Counted from the first letter of the stretch, positions 1 to 8,139 are shown. The stretch: 26,941 nucleotides of DNA from CAZTEB01 sp964612735 (GCA_964612735.1 CAZTEB010000007.1:1-26941); one strand, 5' to 3'. Program-made: numbers and translations. Notes: generated from the sequence alone by a model not told the origin.

Positions 1-275
1 GAGACTTGGTTTGCTAGGTCAGCAACAGCGGCACTACCCCCAACCGCTGATAGCTGCTTCTGCTTCTTAAGTAAATTAGTGACAGTAACAGCGTCGATCG
101 GCTCTCGCTTCTCAAATAATGCCTGCATCGCTTCAAATAACTTCTGATGCTTCGGCTCGTAAAAACTCTCAGGGCGAATGTGCTCTGCAACCTGAATGAA
201 TGCCTCAGGGTCAATCAATACAGCACCCAACACCGACGTCTCAGCCGAAATGTCATGTGGTGGTGTTTTTGGCAT
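1..275 (-). CDS. dnaB: Replicative DNA helicase DnaB, N-terminal part (cut by window edge)
   Basis: DnaB is the hexameric helicase that unwinds DNA at the replication fork. Only the first 91 residues are inside the window, and the frame stays open to base 1. The translation begins MPKTPPHDISAETSVLGAVL and continues through a PESFYEPKHQKLFEAM segment, then EPIDAVTVTNLL, and ends with VGGSAAVADLANQV. These are the hallmark stretches of the DnaB N-terminal collar domain (typical family pattern PPHdieAEqsvLGa.L.dp, FY...H..if.am, piD.vTv...L). The ATPase domain would lie outside the window. The start is the ATG at 275. The gene follows the MBL-fold hydrolase gene on the same strand with about 22 nt between them, so the two may be co-transcribed. 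Identity is confident from the N-domain alone. Confidence 0.9.
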   Translation of the reverse strand, partial: MPKTPPHDISAETSVLGAVLIDPEAFIQVAEHIRPESFYEPKHQKLFEAMQALFEKREPIDAVTVTNLLKKQKQLSAVGGSAAVADLANQV

Positions 276-297
276 AATGCTGTCTAAGTGTCGTTTA

Positions 298-957
298 TTA
301 GCTTGTGACCAGCGTCACCAGCTCTGTTTCCTCGGGCAGCCGATTGGCCTCAACGCTGATCTTTGACTCTGGCTTGATCTCGCCGCCATATGCTTTACTA
401 AAATCTTCAAGCGTGTTCAACTCACCATACACTTTAGAGTCGTGCTCTGGGGTGCGGTAATGCATAGGAATAACAATGCCTGGCTCAAGCGCTTTTATGA
501 CAGTGACAGCTTGCTCTGGAGCAATGGTAAACACACCTCCAACGGGACAAAGCAATACGTCCACGGAACCAATGGCACCAATCTGCTCTTGGGTCAATTC
601 GTGACCTAAGTCACCCAAATGACAGACTCGAACTCCATCAAGCATGATCGTAAAAATGACTGACTGACCGCGCTCCACTCCGCCACTGGCATCATGAAAT
701 ACTTGAACACCAAACACCGAGATGCCCCCAACTTCATACTCGCCGGCAGCCTCTACTACAAACGGCTTACTTCTTCGAGAAGTGCCCTTAATTTTGCCAC
801 TCTCATTATGGTCGGGGTGCTGATGAGAAACAGTCACAATATCAGCGCTGAGCTGAGGCAGCGTGAAGCCTACAGCCTGATGATATGGATCGGTGACCAC
901 CATCCCCTGTTTACCCTTCAGTCGAAAGCACGAGTGGCCATGATACGTTATATCCAT
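298..957 (-). CDS. Metallo-beta-lactamase-fold hydrolase, UPF0173 type
   Basis: This 219-residue protein is a single-domain metal-dependent hydrolase of the UPF0173/UlaG-like branch of the metallo-beta-lactamase superfamily. It begins MDITYHGHSCFRLKG, typical of the branch. It carries the metal motif SHQHPDH (H45, H47, D49, H50), a further H88 in VFHD, D116 in HLGDLGH and H166 in PMHY, so the dinuclear metal site looks complete. The start ATG at 957 is preceded by AAGAAAGGA, a good ribosome binding site. The gene lies directly upstream of dnaB on the same strand. The physiological substrate of this branch is generally unknown, so no reaction is assigned beyond hydrolase. Family confidence is high, function low. 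Confidence 0.87.
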   Translation of the reverse strand: MDITYHGHSCFRLKGKQGMVVTDPYHQAVGFTLPQLSADIVTVSHQHPDHNESGKIKGTSRRSKPFVVEAAGEYEVGGISVFGVQVFHDASGGVERGQSVIFTIMLDGVRVCHLGDLGHELTQEQIGAIGSVDVLLCPVGGVFTIAPEQAVTVIKALEPGIVIPMHYRTPEHDSKVYGELNTLEDFSKAYGGEIKPESKISVEANRLPEETELVTLVTS

Positions 958-1026
958 ATGTTCCTTTCTTACCCACGTAGCCTATCAAAGTCTGTGGTGT
1001 GTCACAATAGACCTATTACGCTGTAG

Positions 1027-1032
1027 TATAAT
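1027..1032 (+). promoter_or_regulatory. Promoter -10 box for the 1044 operon
   Basis: A perfect TATAAT lies 11 nt upstream of the ATG at 1044, so the predicted transcript would carry only about 4-5 nt of leader. No convincing -35 box is seen at 17 nt spacing. Confidence 0.6.
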
Positions 1033-1043
1033 GTCCCTTCTGT

Positions 1044-1526
1044 ATGAGTAAAGAAATTTTCTTGGCCATTTTACTGGGCCTCGGCGTGGGATTGCTGGTG
1101 ACGTATGGAGTCTATCGCATCCAAAGCACCGACACCAGTGAGCAGTCCGCTCTCCTTGAGGAGTCACCAACCCCTTCAGTCTCCCCAGACACACTGAGCA
1201 AACTAGTGATTCATCAACCAGACGACGAACTACTTACTGACCAAGCAGAAACGCTCGTCAGTGGCAGCAGCGACCCCGACTCCTTTATAGCTATCACCGC
1301 TGGTGACGAAGAGTTCATCACTACTGCTGACAGCTCAGGCAACTTCTCTGTTACCATACCACTAGAAGAAGGAAGTAATATCATCAGCATCTTCTCGATA
1401 GACGAAGACGGCAGCACCGTGAATCAAGAACGAACGGTGGTGTACACCACCCAAGCACTGAACGATTCAGCCCAAACAACTGAAGAAGTTGATGACGCTA
1501 CAAATGACGAAGCAACAGATGAATAA
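1044..1526 (+). CDS. Membrane-anchored protein with Ig-like (Glucodextran_B-type) domain
   Basis: The 160-residue protein has one N-terminal hydrophobic segment (about residues 5-24, FLAILLGLGVGLLVTYGVY), which would serve as an uncleaved anchor or signal. A Ser/Thr/Pro-rich linker follows, then a beta-rich domain at about 53-137. The pattern there (IHQPDDELLTDQAETLVSGSSDP, a GNFSVTIPLEEGSN segment, then hydrophobic strands) resembles the bacterial Ig-like fold found in Glucodextran_B domains. The tail is acidic and Thr-rich. It is the first gene of a plus-strand operon and its stop overlaps the region where the next gene begins. The likely location is the outer face of the membrane. The Ig-like fold is inferred from pattern and the function is unknown. 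Confidence 0.7.
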   Translation: MSKEIFLAILLGLGVGLLVTYGVYRIQSTDTSEQSALLEESPTPSVSPDTLSKLVIHQPDDELLTDQAETLVSGSSDPDSFIAITAGDEEFITTADSSGNFSVTIPLEEGSNIISIFSIDEDGSTVNQERTVVYTTQALNDSAQTTEEVDDATNDEATDE

Positions 1527-1530
1527 TCAC

Positions 1531-2247
1531 ATGATCAAAAACTACACAGCGCTTACATTTCTGGCAGTATGCACAACCTTCACCATGATGATGGCAGGTG
1601 AAACACACACTGCGTATGCGCAAGATGATGCTGCTCCTACAGAAGCCAGCAGCTCTGCTCAAGAAACTACTCAGAAGCTCAAGGAACGAATTGAACGAAT
1701 CGTTGAAGAGAAGCGTGAGCAAATTAAAGGTGTCTTAGATACCTTAGATCAAGAAAAGCGCGGCTTTATAGGTGAGGTGACTCGCGTCTCAGAAGAAACA
1801 ATTACCGTTACCAACATTAAAGGCACTCAGATCATCCCCTATGATGACTCCATATCATTGCTCAAAGATGATGATGCTATAGAGCTTGCGGAGGTAGAAG
1901 TTGGCAACTGGCTAGTGGTAATGGGCCTCATCGAAGATGACACTTTTGCTGCCAAACGAATCTTAGTCTCAGAAGACACGCTGCGACCAGACACCGTCCT
2001 CGTCGAGATAGGCGCTGTCCAGAACATAGCTCGAAATTCAATAACCATTGTCTCTAGGGCCAGTGGTAACACTGGGACGTTCGACACCACGACGTCTACC
2101 AGGTATCAAGATATTACCGGCCAAGAGATCGATCGTAATGCTATCACTGAAGACGTTCAGGCTATCGTGATCGGCAGTGAGAATGAAGATAATGAGCGCA
2201 CTGCGCGCCTCGTCAGAGTGTTAACAACAGTAGAGGCAGATGAGTAA
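1531..2247 (+). CDS. Secreted hypothetical protein with repeated beta-rich (DUF5666-like) units
   Basis: From the ATG at 1531 the protein is 238 residues. It starts with a signal peptide (MIKNYTALTFLAVCTTFTMM, cleavage plausible after THTAYA). A charged helical stretch follows (about 40-75, KERIERIVEEKREQIKGVLD). Two beta-rich segments come next, each with the pattern G-hydrophobic-x-x-I-x...ITV...G, then V..G..VVV.G......A..I. This resembles DUF5666-type domains. An alternative in-frame ATG at 1519 overlaps the end of the previous gene. I chose 1531 because the signal peptide then starts with a basic residue directly before the hydrophobic core. The last 8 nt overlap the next gene, so translation is probably coupled. 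Probably a cell-surface or periplasm-like protein; function unknown. Confidence 0.72.
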   Translation: MIKNYTALTFLAVCTTFTMMMAGETHTAYAQDDAAPTEASSSAQETTQKLKERIERIVEEKREQIKGVLDTLDQEKRGFIGEVTRVSEETITVTNIKGTQIIPYDDSISLLKDDDAIELAEVEVGNWLVVMGLIEDDTFAAKRILVSEDTLRPDTVLVEIGAVQNIARNSITIVSRASGNTGTFDTTTSTRYQDITGQEIDRNAITEDVQAIVIGSENEDNERTARLVRVLTTVEADE

Positions 2248-3364
2248 ATCACCTGTCGCAGCTTCAACTACTTCATTCCCCTATCAAGACCGTATTGCTC
2301 GCTTTCAAAAAAAACTTCAACTAAATCAAGCTGCAGTAATCGCAACAAGCAGCGACATTCGCTACGCAACTGGCTTCATATGCTTGACACCACACGAGCG
2401 CGAAGCGCTATTGGTCATCACTCCTGCTGAGTGCTATCTTTTCCACGCTTCATTTACACCAGTGCCTAGTGGGCTATCCAACCTCAACGTGACAACGATT
2501 GCGCCATACACACTTGCCTCGCTCAGCAAGAAGCTCGTAGAGATAACTGAAAGCTCTACCCACCAACCTGGACACATTTTGGTAGATATGAAGTCGCTCT
2601 ATGCTGATGAATATCACCAACTTCAACAAAACCAAGCCTTCGAACTCCAACCACTAGATCAACGTTGGCTACAGTCTCAGCGACGACGCAAAGATGAAAA
2701 TGAAATTGCTGCAATCACCGCAGCCAGCACCATCGTGGCCAAAGCTGTCGCTGCAGTGACAAAACGTTTGCAGAAAGGCATGACTGAAATTGAGGTACGC
2801 TACTTGCTAGAAGATGCCATGCGACAAGCGGGCTCAGAAGCACCCGCCTTTCCTACTATCGTAGCTTTCGGACCACACAGTGCCCTACCACACCACCAGC
2901 CAACAGATACCACGTTAACGACAAATACAGCCATATTAATTGACTGTGGTGCCACTGTGGATGGCTATCACTCAGACATGACGCGAACGCTGTGGTTTGG
3001 CGACCGACCAAATCCCACTTTTCTAGAGATAGAGACATCCGTCAAAAATGCCTACCAAGCAGCACTAACCTGTCTTCGTCAAAATGGTGGTGCGCTACCC
3101 ACCGCCAAAGAAGTTGATGACGCTGCTCGAGACGTCATTACCCAGGCTGGCTACGGCCCACAGTACATCCACACCACTGGCCACGGCGTCGGCCTTGATA
3201 TTCACGAAGCACCCTCGTTGAGCTGGAAAAATGATGAGCCGCTCGAAACTGACATGGTGATCACCATCGAGCCAGGAATCTACCTCAACGGTAAGTTTGG
3301 ATACAGACATGAAAATACGGTAGTTCTAGAGGAAAAAAACATCAGAGAAGTGACTGCAAAATAA
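2240..3364 (+). CDS. pepP: M24-family metallopeptidase (Xaa-Pro aminopeptidase type)
   Basis: This 374-residue protein has the two-domain layout of prolidases and aminopeptidase P. An N-terminal creatinase-like domain (to about 140, with ATSSDIRYATGF) precedes a pita-bread catalytic domain. All metal-binding elements of M24 are visible: two Asp in LIDCGATVDGYHSDMTRT, His in HTTGHGVGLDIHEAP, Glu in VITIEPGIY and Glu in RHENTVVL. It should remove N-terminal residues preceding proline, or split Xaa-Pro dipeptides, in the cytoplasm. Its ATG overlaps the previous gene by 8 nt, giving an operon of two surface proteins plus this peptidase. Aminopeptidase P versus prolidase cannot be decided from sequence alone, so the symbol is provisional. 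Confidence 0.87.
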   Translation: MSKSPVAASTTSFPYQDRIARFQKKLQLNQAAVIATSSDIRYATGFICLTPHEREALLVITPAECYLFHASFTPVPSGLSNLNVTTIAPYTLASLSKKLVEITESSTHQPGHILVDMKSLYADEYHQLQQNQAFELQPLDQRWLQSQRRRKDENEIAAITAASTIVAKAVAAVTKRLQKGMTEIEVRYLLEDAMRQAGSEAPAFPTIVAFGPHSALPHHQPTDTTLTTNTAILIDCGATVDGYHSDMTRTLWFGDRPNPTFLEIETSVKNAYQAALTCLRQNGGALPTAKEVDDAARDVITQAGYGPQYIHTTGHGVGLDIHEAPSLSWKNDEPLETDMVITIEPGIYLNGKFGYRHENTVVLEEKNIREVTAK

Positions 3365-3370
3365 GTCTAG

Positions 3371-3379
3371 TGCTACAAT
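3371..3379 (+). promoter_or_regulatory. Extended -10 promoter element upstream of hisS
   Basis: TGCTACAAT is a TG-extended -10 element ending 11 nt before the hisS ATG. It implies a leader of only a few nucleotides. It starts just after the stop of the peptidase gene, so hisS can be transcribed on its own. Confidence 0.5.
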
Positions 3380-3390
3380 CAGCATAGAGT

Positions 3391-4632
3391 ATGAACAACA
3401 CACCACTGCAAACACTCAAGGGATTCCGCGACTTTCTACCCGCTCAGAAACGGGCGCGGGAGTATATTGCCAAGAAGATTCAGGAAGCATTTGAGGCATA
3501 CGGCTTCGAACCTATGGAGACACCCACGCTAGAGTACGCTTCGCTACTGCTAGGAAAATACGGTGATGAAGCCGACAAGCTGGTCTACTCTTTCACTGAT
3601 CGTGGCGACCGAGAGGTTGCCCTGCGCTATGATCAAACTGTACCAACGGCAAGAGTTTTAGCCCAATACCAAAACGAGCTGCCTACGAACTTCAGGCGCT
3701 ATCAAATTCAAAACGTCTTCCGTGCAGACAAGCCTCAGAAAGGCCGTTATCGTGAGTTCACGCAATGTGACTGCGATATTTTCGGCAGCACTTCCCCTCT
3801 CGCAGATGCAGAAATCTTAGCCGTGTACTATGCCGCGTATCAAAACATTGGCATCACTTCACTGCAAATCGAAGTTAATGATCGTCAAACTCTCTTGAAG
3901 ACACTCTCTCCCTTTACTACGAGCGATGTGGATGTATTCTCGATAATCCAGTCAATCGACAAGCTAGATAAGGTAAGCGCAGAAGAAGTGATTGTTGAAC
4001 TCCAGCAAAAAGGCTTAGACGTTGACCAAGCCAAACAAGCACTGGCTGCTATTCAAGAGGCAAAGCCATCAGAAAATCTGCAAAATATACTAGCACTGAC
4101 TGAGAAACTTGGAGTTCCCAACTCAGCTCTAGTGGTCAATCCTACCCTCGCCCGTGGACTTGACTACTACACCGGTATGATTTTTGAAGGCAAGATACCC
4201 GAGTACGCAGTTGGTTCAGTCGGAGCCGGTGGACGCTATGACAAGCTGATTGGAGAGCTATCGGGTCTCGACACTCCAGCAGTGGGATTTGGACTTGGAT
4301 TTGATAGAACTGTTGAGGCCGCTATTCAACTTGGCCTGATTCCAGATGTGTCAGGTTCGGCTCAAGTCTTAGTTACTGTCTTTGATGAGGTTGGTCTAGA
4401 ATCTTCACTGCAAACCGCCAAACAGCTGCGTAGCGCTGGGATCGCCACCGAGGTGTACCCAGCTATCGACAAGCTTGGCAAGCAGTTCAAGCTCGCAGAC
4501 CAAAAACAAATTCCCTACACCATAGTCATTGGAGATGAAGAGCGCAAACAAGATACAGTCATGCTTAAAACTATGGCAAGTGGTGAACAAGAGCTGATGA
4601 GTGTCGATGGGATCATCAAAAAGCTTCAGTAG
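3391..4632 (+). CDS. hisS: Histidyl-tRNA synthetase
   Basis: This class II aminoacyl-tRNA synthetase charges tRNA-His. The 413 residues contain the N-terminal GFRDFLP signature and motif 2 in RRYQIQNVFRADKPQ followed by GRYREFTQCDCDIFG. They also contain the histidine-specific ARGLDYYTG segment and motif 3 in AVGFGLGFDR. The C-terminal anticodon-binding domain starts near LVTVFDEVG and includes SAGIATEVYPAIDKLGKQFK. Length fits the family (about 410-430). The start ATG at 3391 fits the conserved N-terminus and lies just after an extended -10 box. The EamA-type transporter gene follows 58 nt later. Confidence 0.96.
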   Translation: MNNTPLQTLKGFRDFLPAQKRAREYIAKKIQEAFEAYGFEPMETPTLEYASLLLGKYGDEADKLVYSFTDRGDREVALRYDQTVPTARVLAQYQNELPTNFRRYQIQNVFRADKPQKGRYREFTQCDCDIFGSTSPLADAEILAVYYAAYQNIGITSLQIEVNDRQTLLKTLSPFTTSDVDVFSIIQSIDKLDKVSAEEVIVELQQKGLDVDQAKQALAAIQEAKPSENLQNILALTEKLGVPNSALVVNPTLARGLDYYTGMIFEGKIPEYAVGSVGAGGRYDKLIGELSGLDTPAVGFGLGFDRTVEAAIQLGLIPDVSGSAQVLVTVFDEVGLESSLQTAKQLRSAGIATEVYPAIDKLGKQFKLADQKQIPYTIVIGDEERKQDTVMLKTMASGEQELMSVDGIIKKLQ

Positions 4633-4690
4633 CGCTTTAGAGGCAACCGCCCACTAGACCCACTTTCTCGATTCCGTTACCCTAATACCT

Positions 4691-5716
4691 ATGCCTGCCC
4701 AAAAGAAACGGCGCAGAGGTCTACGATCGGCCTTGAGTCGCTCTCCCAAACACCCTCGCTGGAAGTCATACTCGCTCTTACTCATCGCTCACATCATCAG
4801 CGGTGCTCTATTTGTAATCGTCAAACCTTCGCTAGGCATCTTAGAACCTTCCGACTTTCTACTGTATCGATTTGTGATAGCTTTTGTAGCTACACTGCCG
4901 ATTTGGTTTTTCTTTAGAAACTACGTCGGTACTATAGCTGGTGCCATCAACTCGTATGCCCGAGTGGTGCCACTAGAGCTCGCCGGCACTGCTCTCCCCC
5001 TTCTTCTAGTGTACGAGGGGCTCAGTCGCATCAATGCCATCAGCGGCAACTTGCTTGCCACCACCCAACCATTGTTCATCACGTTTTTCGGTGTATGGTT
5101 ATTGCGAGAAAGAGAAGAAGCGCATGAAGTAGCCGGGCTGCTGCTGGCTTTTGGGGGCACGGTACTCCTCACCCTACTACCCATCATCAATAGTGCCGAA
5201 GCCATGACAAACTCTTCGTTCCTTGGGAATATCTTAGTAATGACTTCACTGGTGCTAACTGGCATCTATTATCCAGTCGCCAAGCGTCGCTATCACAACT
5301 TTCCCAAATTTTTGGTGACATTGATCAGCATCCAAGTAAACATTGTCGTATTTGGCGCACTGACACTCCAGCGTAGTGGCTTTTCAGGCATGGAGGTGCT
5401 TGGTCGTATCATGCAGCACGCATACTATCCTGAAGTGTGGTTGGCCGTCGGCTACTCTGCTCTAGCGGTTACGCTATTCAGTTGGACCTTTCAAATCAAG
5501 GGTCAAGAGCACATCGAGAGTTCAGAGGCAAGCTTATTCAGCTACATCCAACCTTTGGTCTACCTACCACTAGGCTATCTAGTCCTTGGTGAAGTCATCA
5601 CTCTTGGGCAATTAGTAGCACTAGGAGCCATTTTGCTTGGCGTCTATATTGCTGAGAAGCGATTCAAGCCAAGACGTATGTCATGGCAACGCCGATTACT
5701 ACGATTTGGTCGATAA
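4691..5716 (+). CDS. EamA/DMT-superfamily membrane transporter
   Basis: The 341-residue integral membrane protein shows the ten-helix, internally duplicated pattern of EamA (drug/metabolite transporter) proteins. The basic N-terminus (PAQKKRRRGLRS) and Arg/Lys-rich C-terminus suggest both ends are cytoplasmic. The first repeat contains the typical segment with a Pro in LEPSDFLLYRF and a GLSRINAISGNLLATTQPLF stretch. The second repeat ends with SSEASLFSYIQPLVYLPLGY and VLGEVITLGQLVALGAILLG, which matches the C-terminal EamA repeat. Family members export or import small metabolites or amino acids; the substrate here is unknown. Its stop is 4 nt from the convergent glmS stop. Confidence 0.9.
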   Translation: MPAQKKRRRGLRSALSRSPKHPRWKSYSLLLIAHIISGALFVIVKPSLGILEPSDFLLYRFVIAFVATLPIWFFFRNYVGTIAGAINSYARVVPLELAGTALPLLLVYEGLSRINAISGNLLATTQPLFITFFGVWLLREREEAHEVAGLLLAFGGTVLLTLLPIINSAEAMTNSSFLGNILVMTSLVLTGIYYPVAKRRYHNFPKFLVTLISIQVNIVVFGALTLQRSGFSGMEVLGRIMQHAYYPEVWLAVGYSALAVTLFSWTFQIKGQEHIESSEASLFSYIQPLVYLPLGYLVLGEVITLGQLVALGAILLGVYIAEKRFKPRRMSWQRRLLRFGR

Positions 5717-5720
5717 ATCG

Positions 5721-7502
5721 TTACCGCACTGTGACACTTTTGGCCAAGTTTCTAGGTTTATCTGGATCCAACCCCTTATGCAACGCCATGTAGTACGTCA
5801 AGAGCTGCGCCGGAATGAAGCTGGCTACAGCTTGTAGTTCTGAGTGATGCACCAGTGGAATCCAGTCATCAAACAACTCGTTCTGATCAATGGCTACGCC
5901 AATCACTCGTGCTCCCCGAGCTTTCACCTCAGCTGCAGCATTGAGCATGGCGTCGCGCTGGTCATCATCGGCTACAAGACACACCACCGGTGTGTCTTTT
6001 TCAACCAAAGCAATCACTCCATGTTTAAGCTCACCACCACTGAAACCTTCGGCGTGAATGTAGCTAATTTCCTTCATCTTGAGAGCAAACTCGAGCGCTG
6101 GATAGTACAACTGGCTTCTGCCCAAAATGAACAGGTGTTGATGCCTTGCTAAGTCCTCTGCCAAACTTCTAAGCTTTGTATGTAACTTATCATCGACCAA
6201 CCATTCATGCAGTTGCGATTGAAACTTTTGCAGCACTTTCGTGACTTGAGCTCGTGAAGCTCCACCAAGCATCTCAGACAATGCCCAGCCCCAAGTCATC
6301 TGACCACTCAACGCCTTGGTGCTAGCCACTCCGATCTCGGGGCCAACTTGTAGCATGCACCCAACATCCGAGAGTGACGTCAATGTAGAACCAGCCATAT
6401 TTACCAAGCTGATAATGGTGACGCCCTTAGCTTTGAGCCACTCCACGACTTCATTGGTATCAGCAGTCTCGCCGCTCTGACTAATCACAATCCAAACGTC
6501 CTCTTTCTTGGCAAGGGGCAGGAAGCTTTGAGCTTCGTACGACGGCACTGCAGTGGTCATTACTCCTTTTTCCTTGAGAAAATGCGCAATCTGTCCTGCG
6601 GCAAAATGAGCGCTGCCTGCGCCCAACGTATAGACATGGTTGGCAGCGCGAACATGCTCCAGCACTTGTTCCCAAGTCTGATCCGACTGGTCAACCACTC
6701 GCTCAAGCACAACTGCCTGCTCATGTATTTCTTTGAGCATGAAGTGCGGATGGCCCTCCTTATCAAGCTTGGTAGCCTCCACTGTAATGGGCTCGAGCTG
6801 AGGCTCCTCAAAAGCAGACACACTTCCGTCTTCTCCCAGACGAGCTATCTCTAGCGCATCACTTGAGAGCCGAATCAGCTCACGATTTGCCACTTGATAA
6901 TACCTAGTCGCATCCGCAGCCAACGACACTACGTCAGACGACACAAAAAACTCACCAGCTTCTGAAGTACCGACGACGAGTGGTGATCCAAAACGGAAAC
7001 CCAAAATACTCCCCCGAGTCGTCAAAACTAAGACTGTACTCCGCCCTTCGAGCCGCTGACATACTGCTGCTAGGCTATCGATGGTGACAGCGCCTCCAGC
7101 CACTTCTTTCTCGAGCAAGCCCACAATCACCTCAGTATCTGTCTGGGTTTTGAATTCGTAGCCTGAAGAACGCAGCTCTTGCTTTAGCTGCTGATAGTTC
7201 TCTACCACACCATTTTGGACAACCGCAAAGCTACCGTCAGAAGCGAGGTGTGGATGAGCATTTACTTGAGTCACACCACCGTGGGTAGCCCATCGAGTGT
7301 GACCAATTGCGATCATGCCCGCCGGCACATTAAGCTGGCCGCGCTCCCCTATCTTTCCCACCTGCTTCTCGAGCTCGATGGCACCCTGATCAGTCACCAC
7401 GGCCACACCCCACGAATCATACCCGCGATACTCAATTCGCTTTATCCCCTCGAACACCTTTTGCTGAGCATCAACAGCTGCAGCGGCATAAATACCACAC
7501 AT
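5721..7502 (-). CDS. glmS: Glutamine-fructose-6-phosphate aminotransferase (isomerizing)
   Basis: GlmS converts fructose-6-phosphate and glutamine to glucosamine-6-phosphate, the entry step to UDP-GlcNAc and peptidoglycan. The protein begins MCGIY, giving the N-terminal Cys nucleophile of the class II glutaminase domain. The conserved HTRWATHG and QNGVVENY segments follow. Two SIS sugar-isomerase domains come next, with a SQSGETADT motif, an ASTKALSGQ segment, SGGELKHG and the canonical C-terminus NLAKSVTV. At 593 residues it is slightly shorter than the usual 600-610. The start is supported by GGAGAGG 6 nt upstream. The 300 nt upstream is hairpin-rich and described separately. It does not match the glmS ribozyme core. 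Confidence 0.96.
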   Translation of the reverse strand: MCGIYAAAAVDAQQKVFEGIKRIEYRGYDSWGVAVVTDQGAIELEKQVGKIGERGQLNVPAGMIAIGHTRWATHGGVTQVNAHPHLASDGSFAVVQNGVVENYQQLKQELRSSGYEFKTQTDTEVIVGLLEKEVAGGAVTIDSLAAVCQRLEGRSTVLVLTTRGSILGFRFGSPLVVGTSEAGEFFVSSDVVSLAADATRYYQVANRELIRLSSDALEIARLGEDGSVSAFEEPQLEPITVEATKLDKEGHPHFMLKEIHEQAVVLERVVDQSDQTWEQVLEHVRAANHVYTLGAGSAHFAAGQIAHFLKEKGVMTTAVPSYEAQSFLPLAKKEDVWIVISQSGETADTNEVVEWLKAKGVTIISLVNMAGSTLTSLSDVGCMLQVGPEIGVASTKALSGQMTWGWALSEMLGGASRAQVTKVLQKFQSQLHEWLVDDKLHTKLRSLAEDLARHQHLFILGRSQLYYPALEFALKMKEISYIHAEGFSGGELKHGVIALVEKDTPVVCLVADDDQRDAMLNAAAEVKARGARVIGVAIDQNELFDDWIPLVHHSELQAVASFIPAQLLTYYMALHKGLDPDKPRNLAKSVTVR

Positions 7503-7524
7503 ATAGTCCTCTCCAGGCTATGAC

Positions 7525-7790
7525 ATGTCGTCAGAACACCTGTTTATTGTCTAGTGAAATGCAATTGGTGATAGCTAGCTCTGGCAATGAGATTACTCTC
7601 AGGTTTTAACCAGCTACTTGATGGATGCCAACGGCTAGTGACTAGCTGTCTCACCCAGAGGGTTTCCGCAGATGCTCTTGCTTAAACAGCAAGGTCCGAT
7701 TGCTAACTCGCCGTGTCGGCAAACTAGCCCCCCATCCTCGTATCCCTTGTTGCCTCGAATAAGGCTAAAGGGCCACACGCTTAAAGATGT
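7525..7790 (-). ncRNA. Hairpin-rich non-coding region upstream of glmS (candidate structured leader or ncRNA)
   Basis: This stretch has no plausible gene. It contains several strong local stem-loops. A two-tier hairpin lies at 7744-7772, with outer CCCTT/AAGGG and inner GCCT/AGGC. A 12-bp stem with a 3-nt loop lies at 7702-7728 and includes G-T pairs that suit an RNA read from the minus strand. A 6-bp stem lies at 7677-7693, a 5-bp stem with a 3-nt loop at 7634-7646 and a 5-bp stem at 7588-7601. The position suggests a long 5' leader of glmS, or a separate small RNA. It does not show the core of RNase P RNA (GAGGAAAGTCC), tmRNA, a T-box or the glmS ribozyme. Strand is inferred from glmS and the wobble pairs. 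Confidence 0.4.
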
Positions 7791-7813
7791 TTAGAATACA
7801 AGCTCCTTTCTGT

Positions 7814-8053
7814 CTATACTTTTGATCGACTAGATAGTAAATCTTTTAAAAAGACTCTAACACCATTTGGAATATCAGCAAAAAAAGCCAGAGTGGCTAT
7901 CGGGGCTCCGAAAAACATTTTTGCCAACTCCATACGAAAAGTGTCATCATCTTTTAAAGTGACAACCTCTAAAACTTTACTTGTAAGATAAAAGCCAGAG
8001 TTTCTTATATTTCGGTTTCTTTGTGAAATCCGGTCTGGATTAAGACTGCCCAT
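7814..8053 (-). CDS. Hypothetical 79-residue protein
   Basis: I do not recognise this protein. From the ATG at 8053 it reads MGSLNPDRISQRNRNIRNSG, then a strand-like VLEVVTLKDDDTF, a moderately hydrophobic stretch (AKMFFGAPIATLAFFADIPN) and a basic end. The start is supported by a TGCTACAGT extended -10 element ending 6 nt upstream, which would give a leaderless mRNA. An in-frame ATG at 8086 would lengthen it by 11 residues but sits upstream of that promoter. It is divergent from rpmE, and a perfect ACAAAA-TG-TTTTGT palindrome lies between the promoters. The DNA is visibly more AT-rich than the flanking genes. Whether it is a real gene is moderately supported only. Confidence 0.42.
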   Translation of the reverse strand: MGSLNPDRISQRNRNIRNSGFYLTSKVLEVVTLKDDDTFRMELAKMFFGAPIATLAFFADIPNGVRVFLKDLLSSRSKV

Positions 8054-8059
8054 GCATAT

Positions 8060-8068
8060 ACTGTAGCA
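8060..8068 (-). promoter_or_regulatory. Extended -10 element for the 8053 gene
   Basis: TGCTACAGT reads on the minus strand and ends 6 nt before the ATG at 8053. This is the same leaderless arrangement seen at ychF, recR and radC. Confidence 0.4.
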
Positions 8069-8081
8069 CAAAATGTTTTGT
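8068..8081. promoter_or_regulatory. Palindrome between divergent promoters (possible operator)
   Basis: ACAAAATGTTTTGT is a perfect 6-2-6 inverted repeat. It sits immediately upstream of the minus-strand -10 box of the 8053 gene and about 32 nt upstream of the rpmE extended -10. This position fits a repressor or activator site. No protein can be assigned. It does not match a Zur box as I know it. Confidence 0.3.
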
Positions 8082-8112
8082 ACCAACCGATACTCTAATT
8101 TTCCTCAAAGTG

Positions 8113-8121
8113 TGGTATACT
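8113..8121 (+). promoter_or_regulatory. Extended -10 promoter of rpmE
   Basis: TGGTATACT, in the context GTGTGGTATACT, lies 18 nt upstream of the rpmE ATG at 8140. The same GTGGTATACT core is repeated in front of prfA. Confidence 0.6.
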
Positions 8122-8139
8122 TCTTACCTCAAGAAACAT

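Noticed and set aside
7525..7790. tmRNA, RNase P RNA or glmS ribozyme in the glmS upstream region
   Set aside because: None of the universal core sequences (tRNA-like ends and tag frame, GAGGAAAGTCC, ribozyme core) could be found on either strand.
8110..8139. Upstream ATG for bL31
   Set aside because: The -10 box of the promoter lies inside this extension and the conserved bL31 N-terminus starts at 8140.
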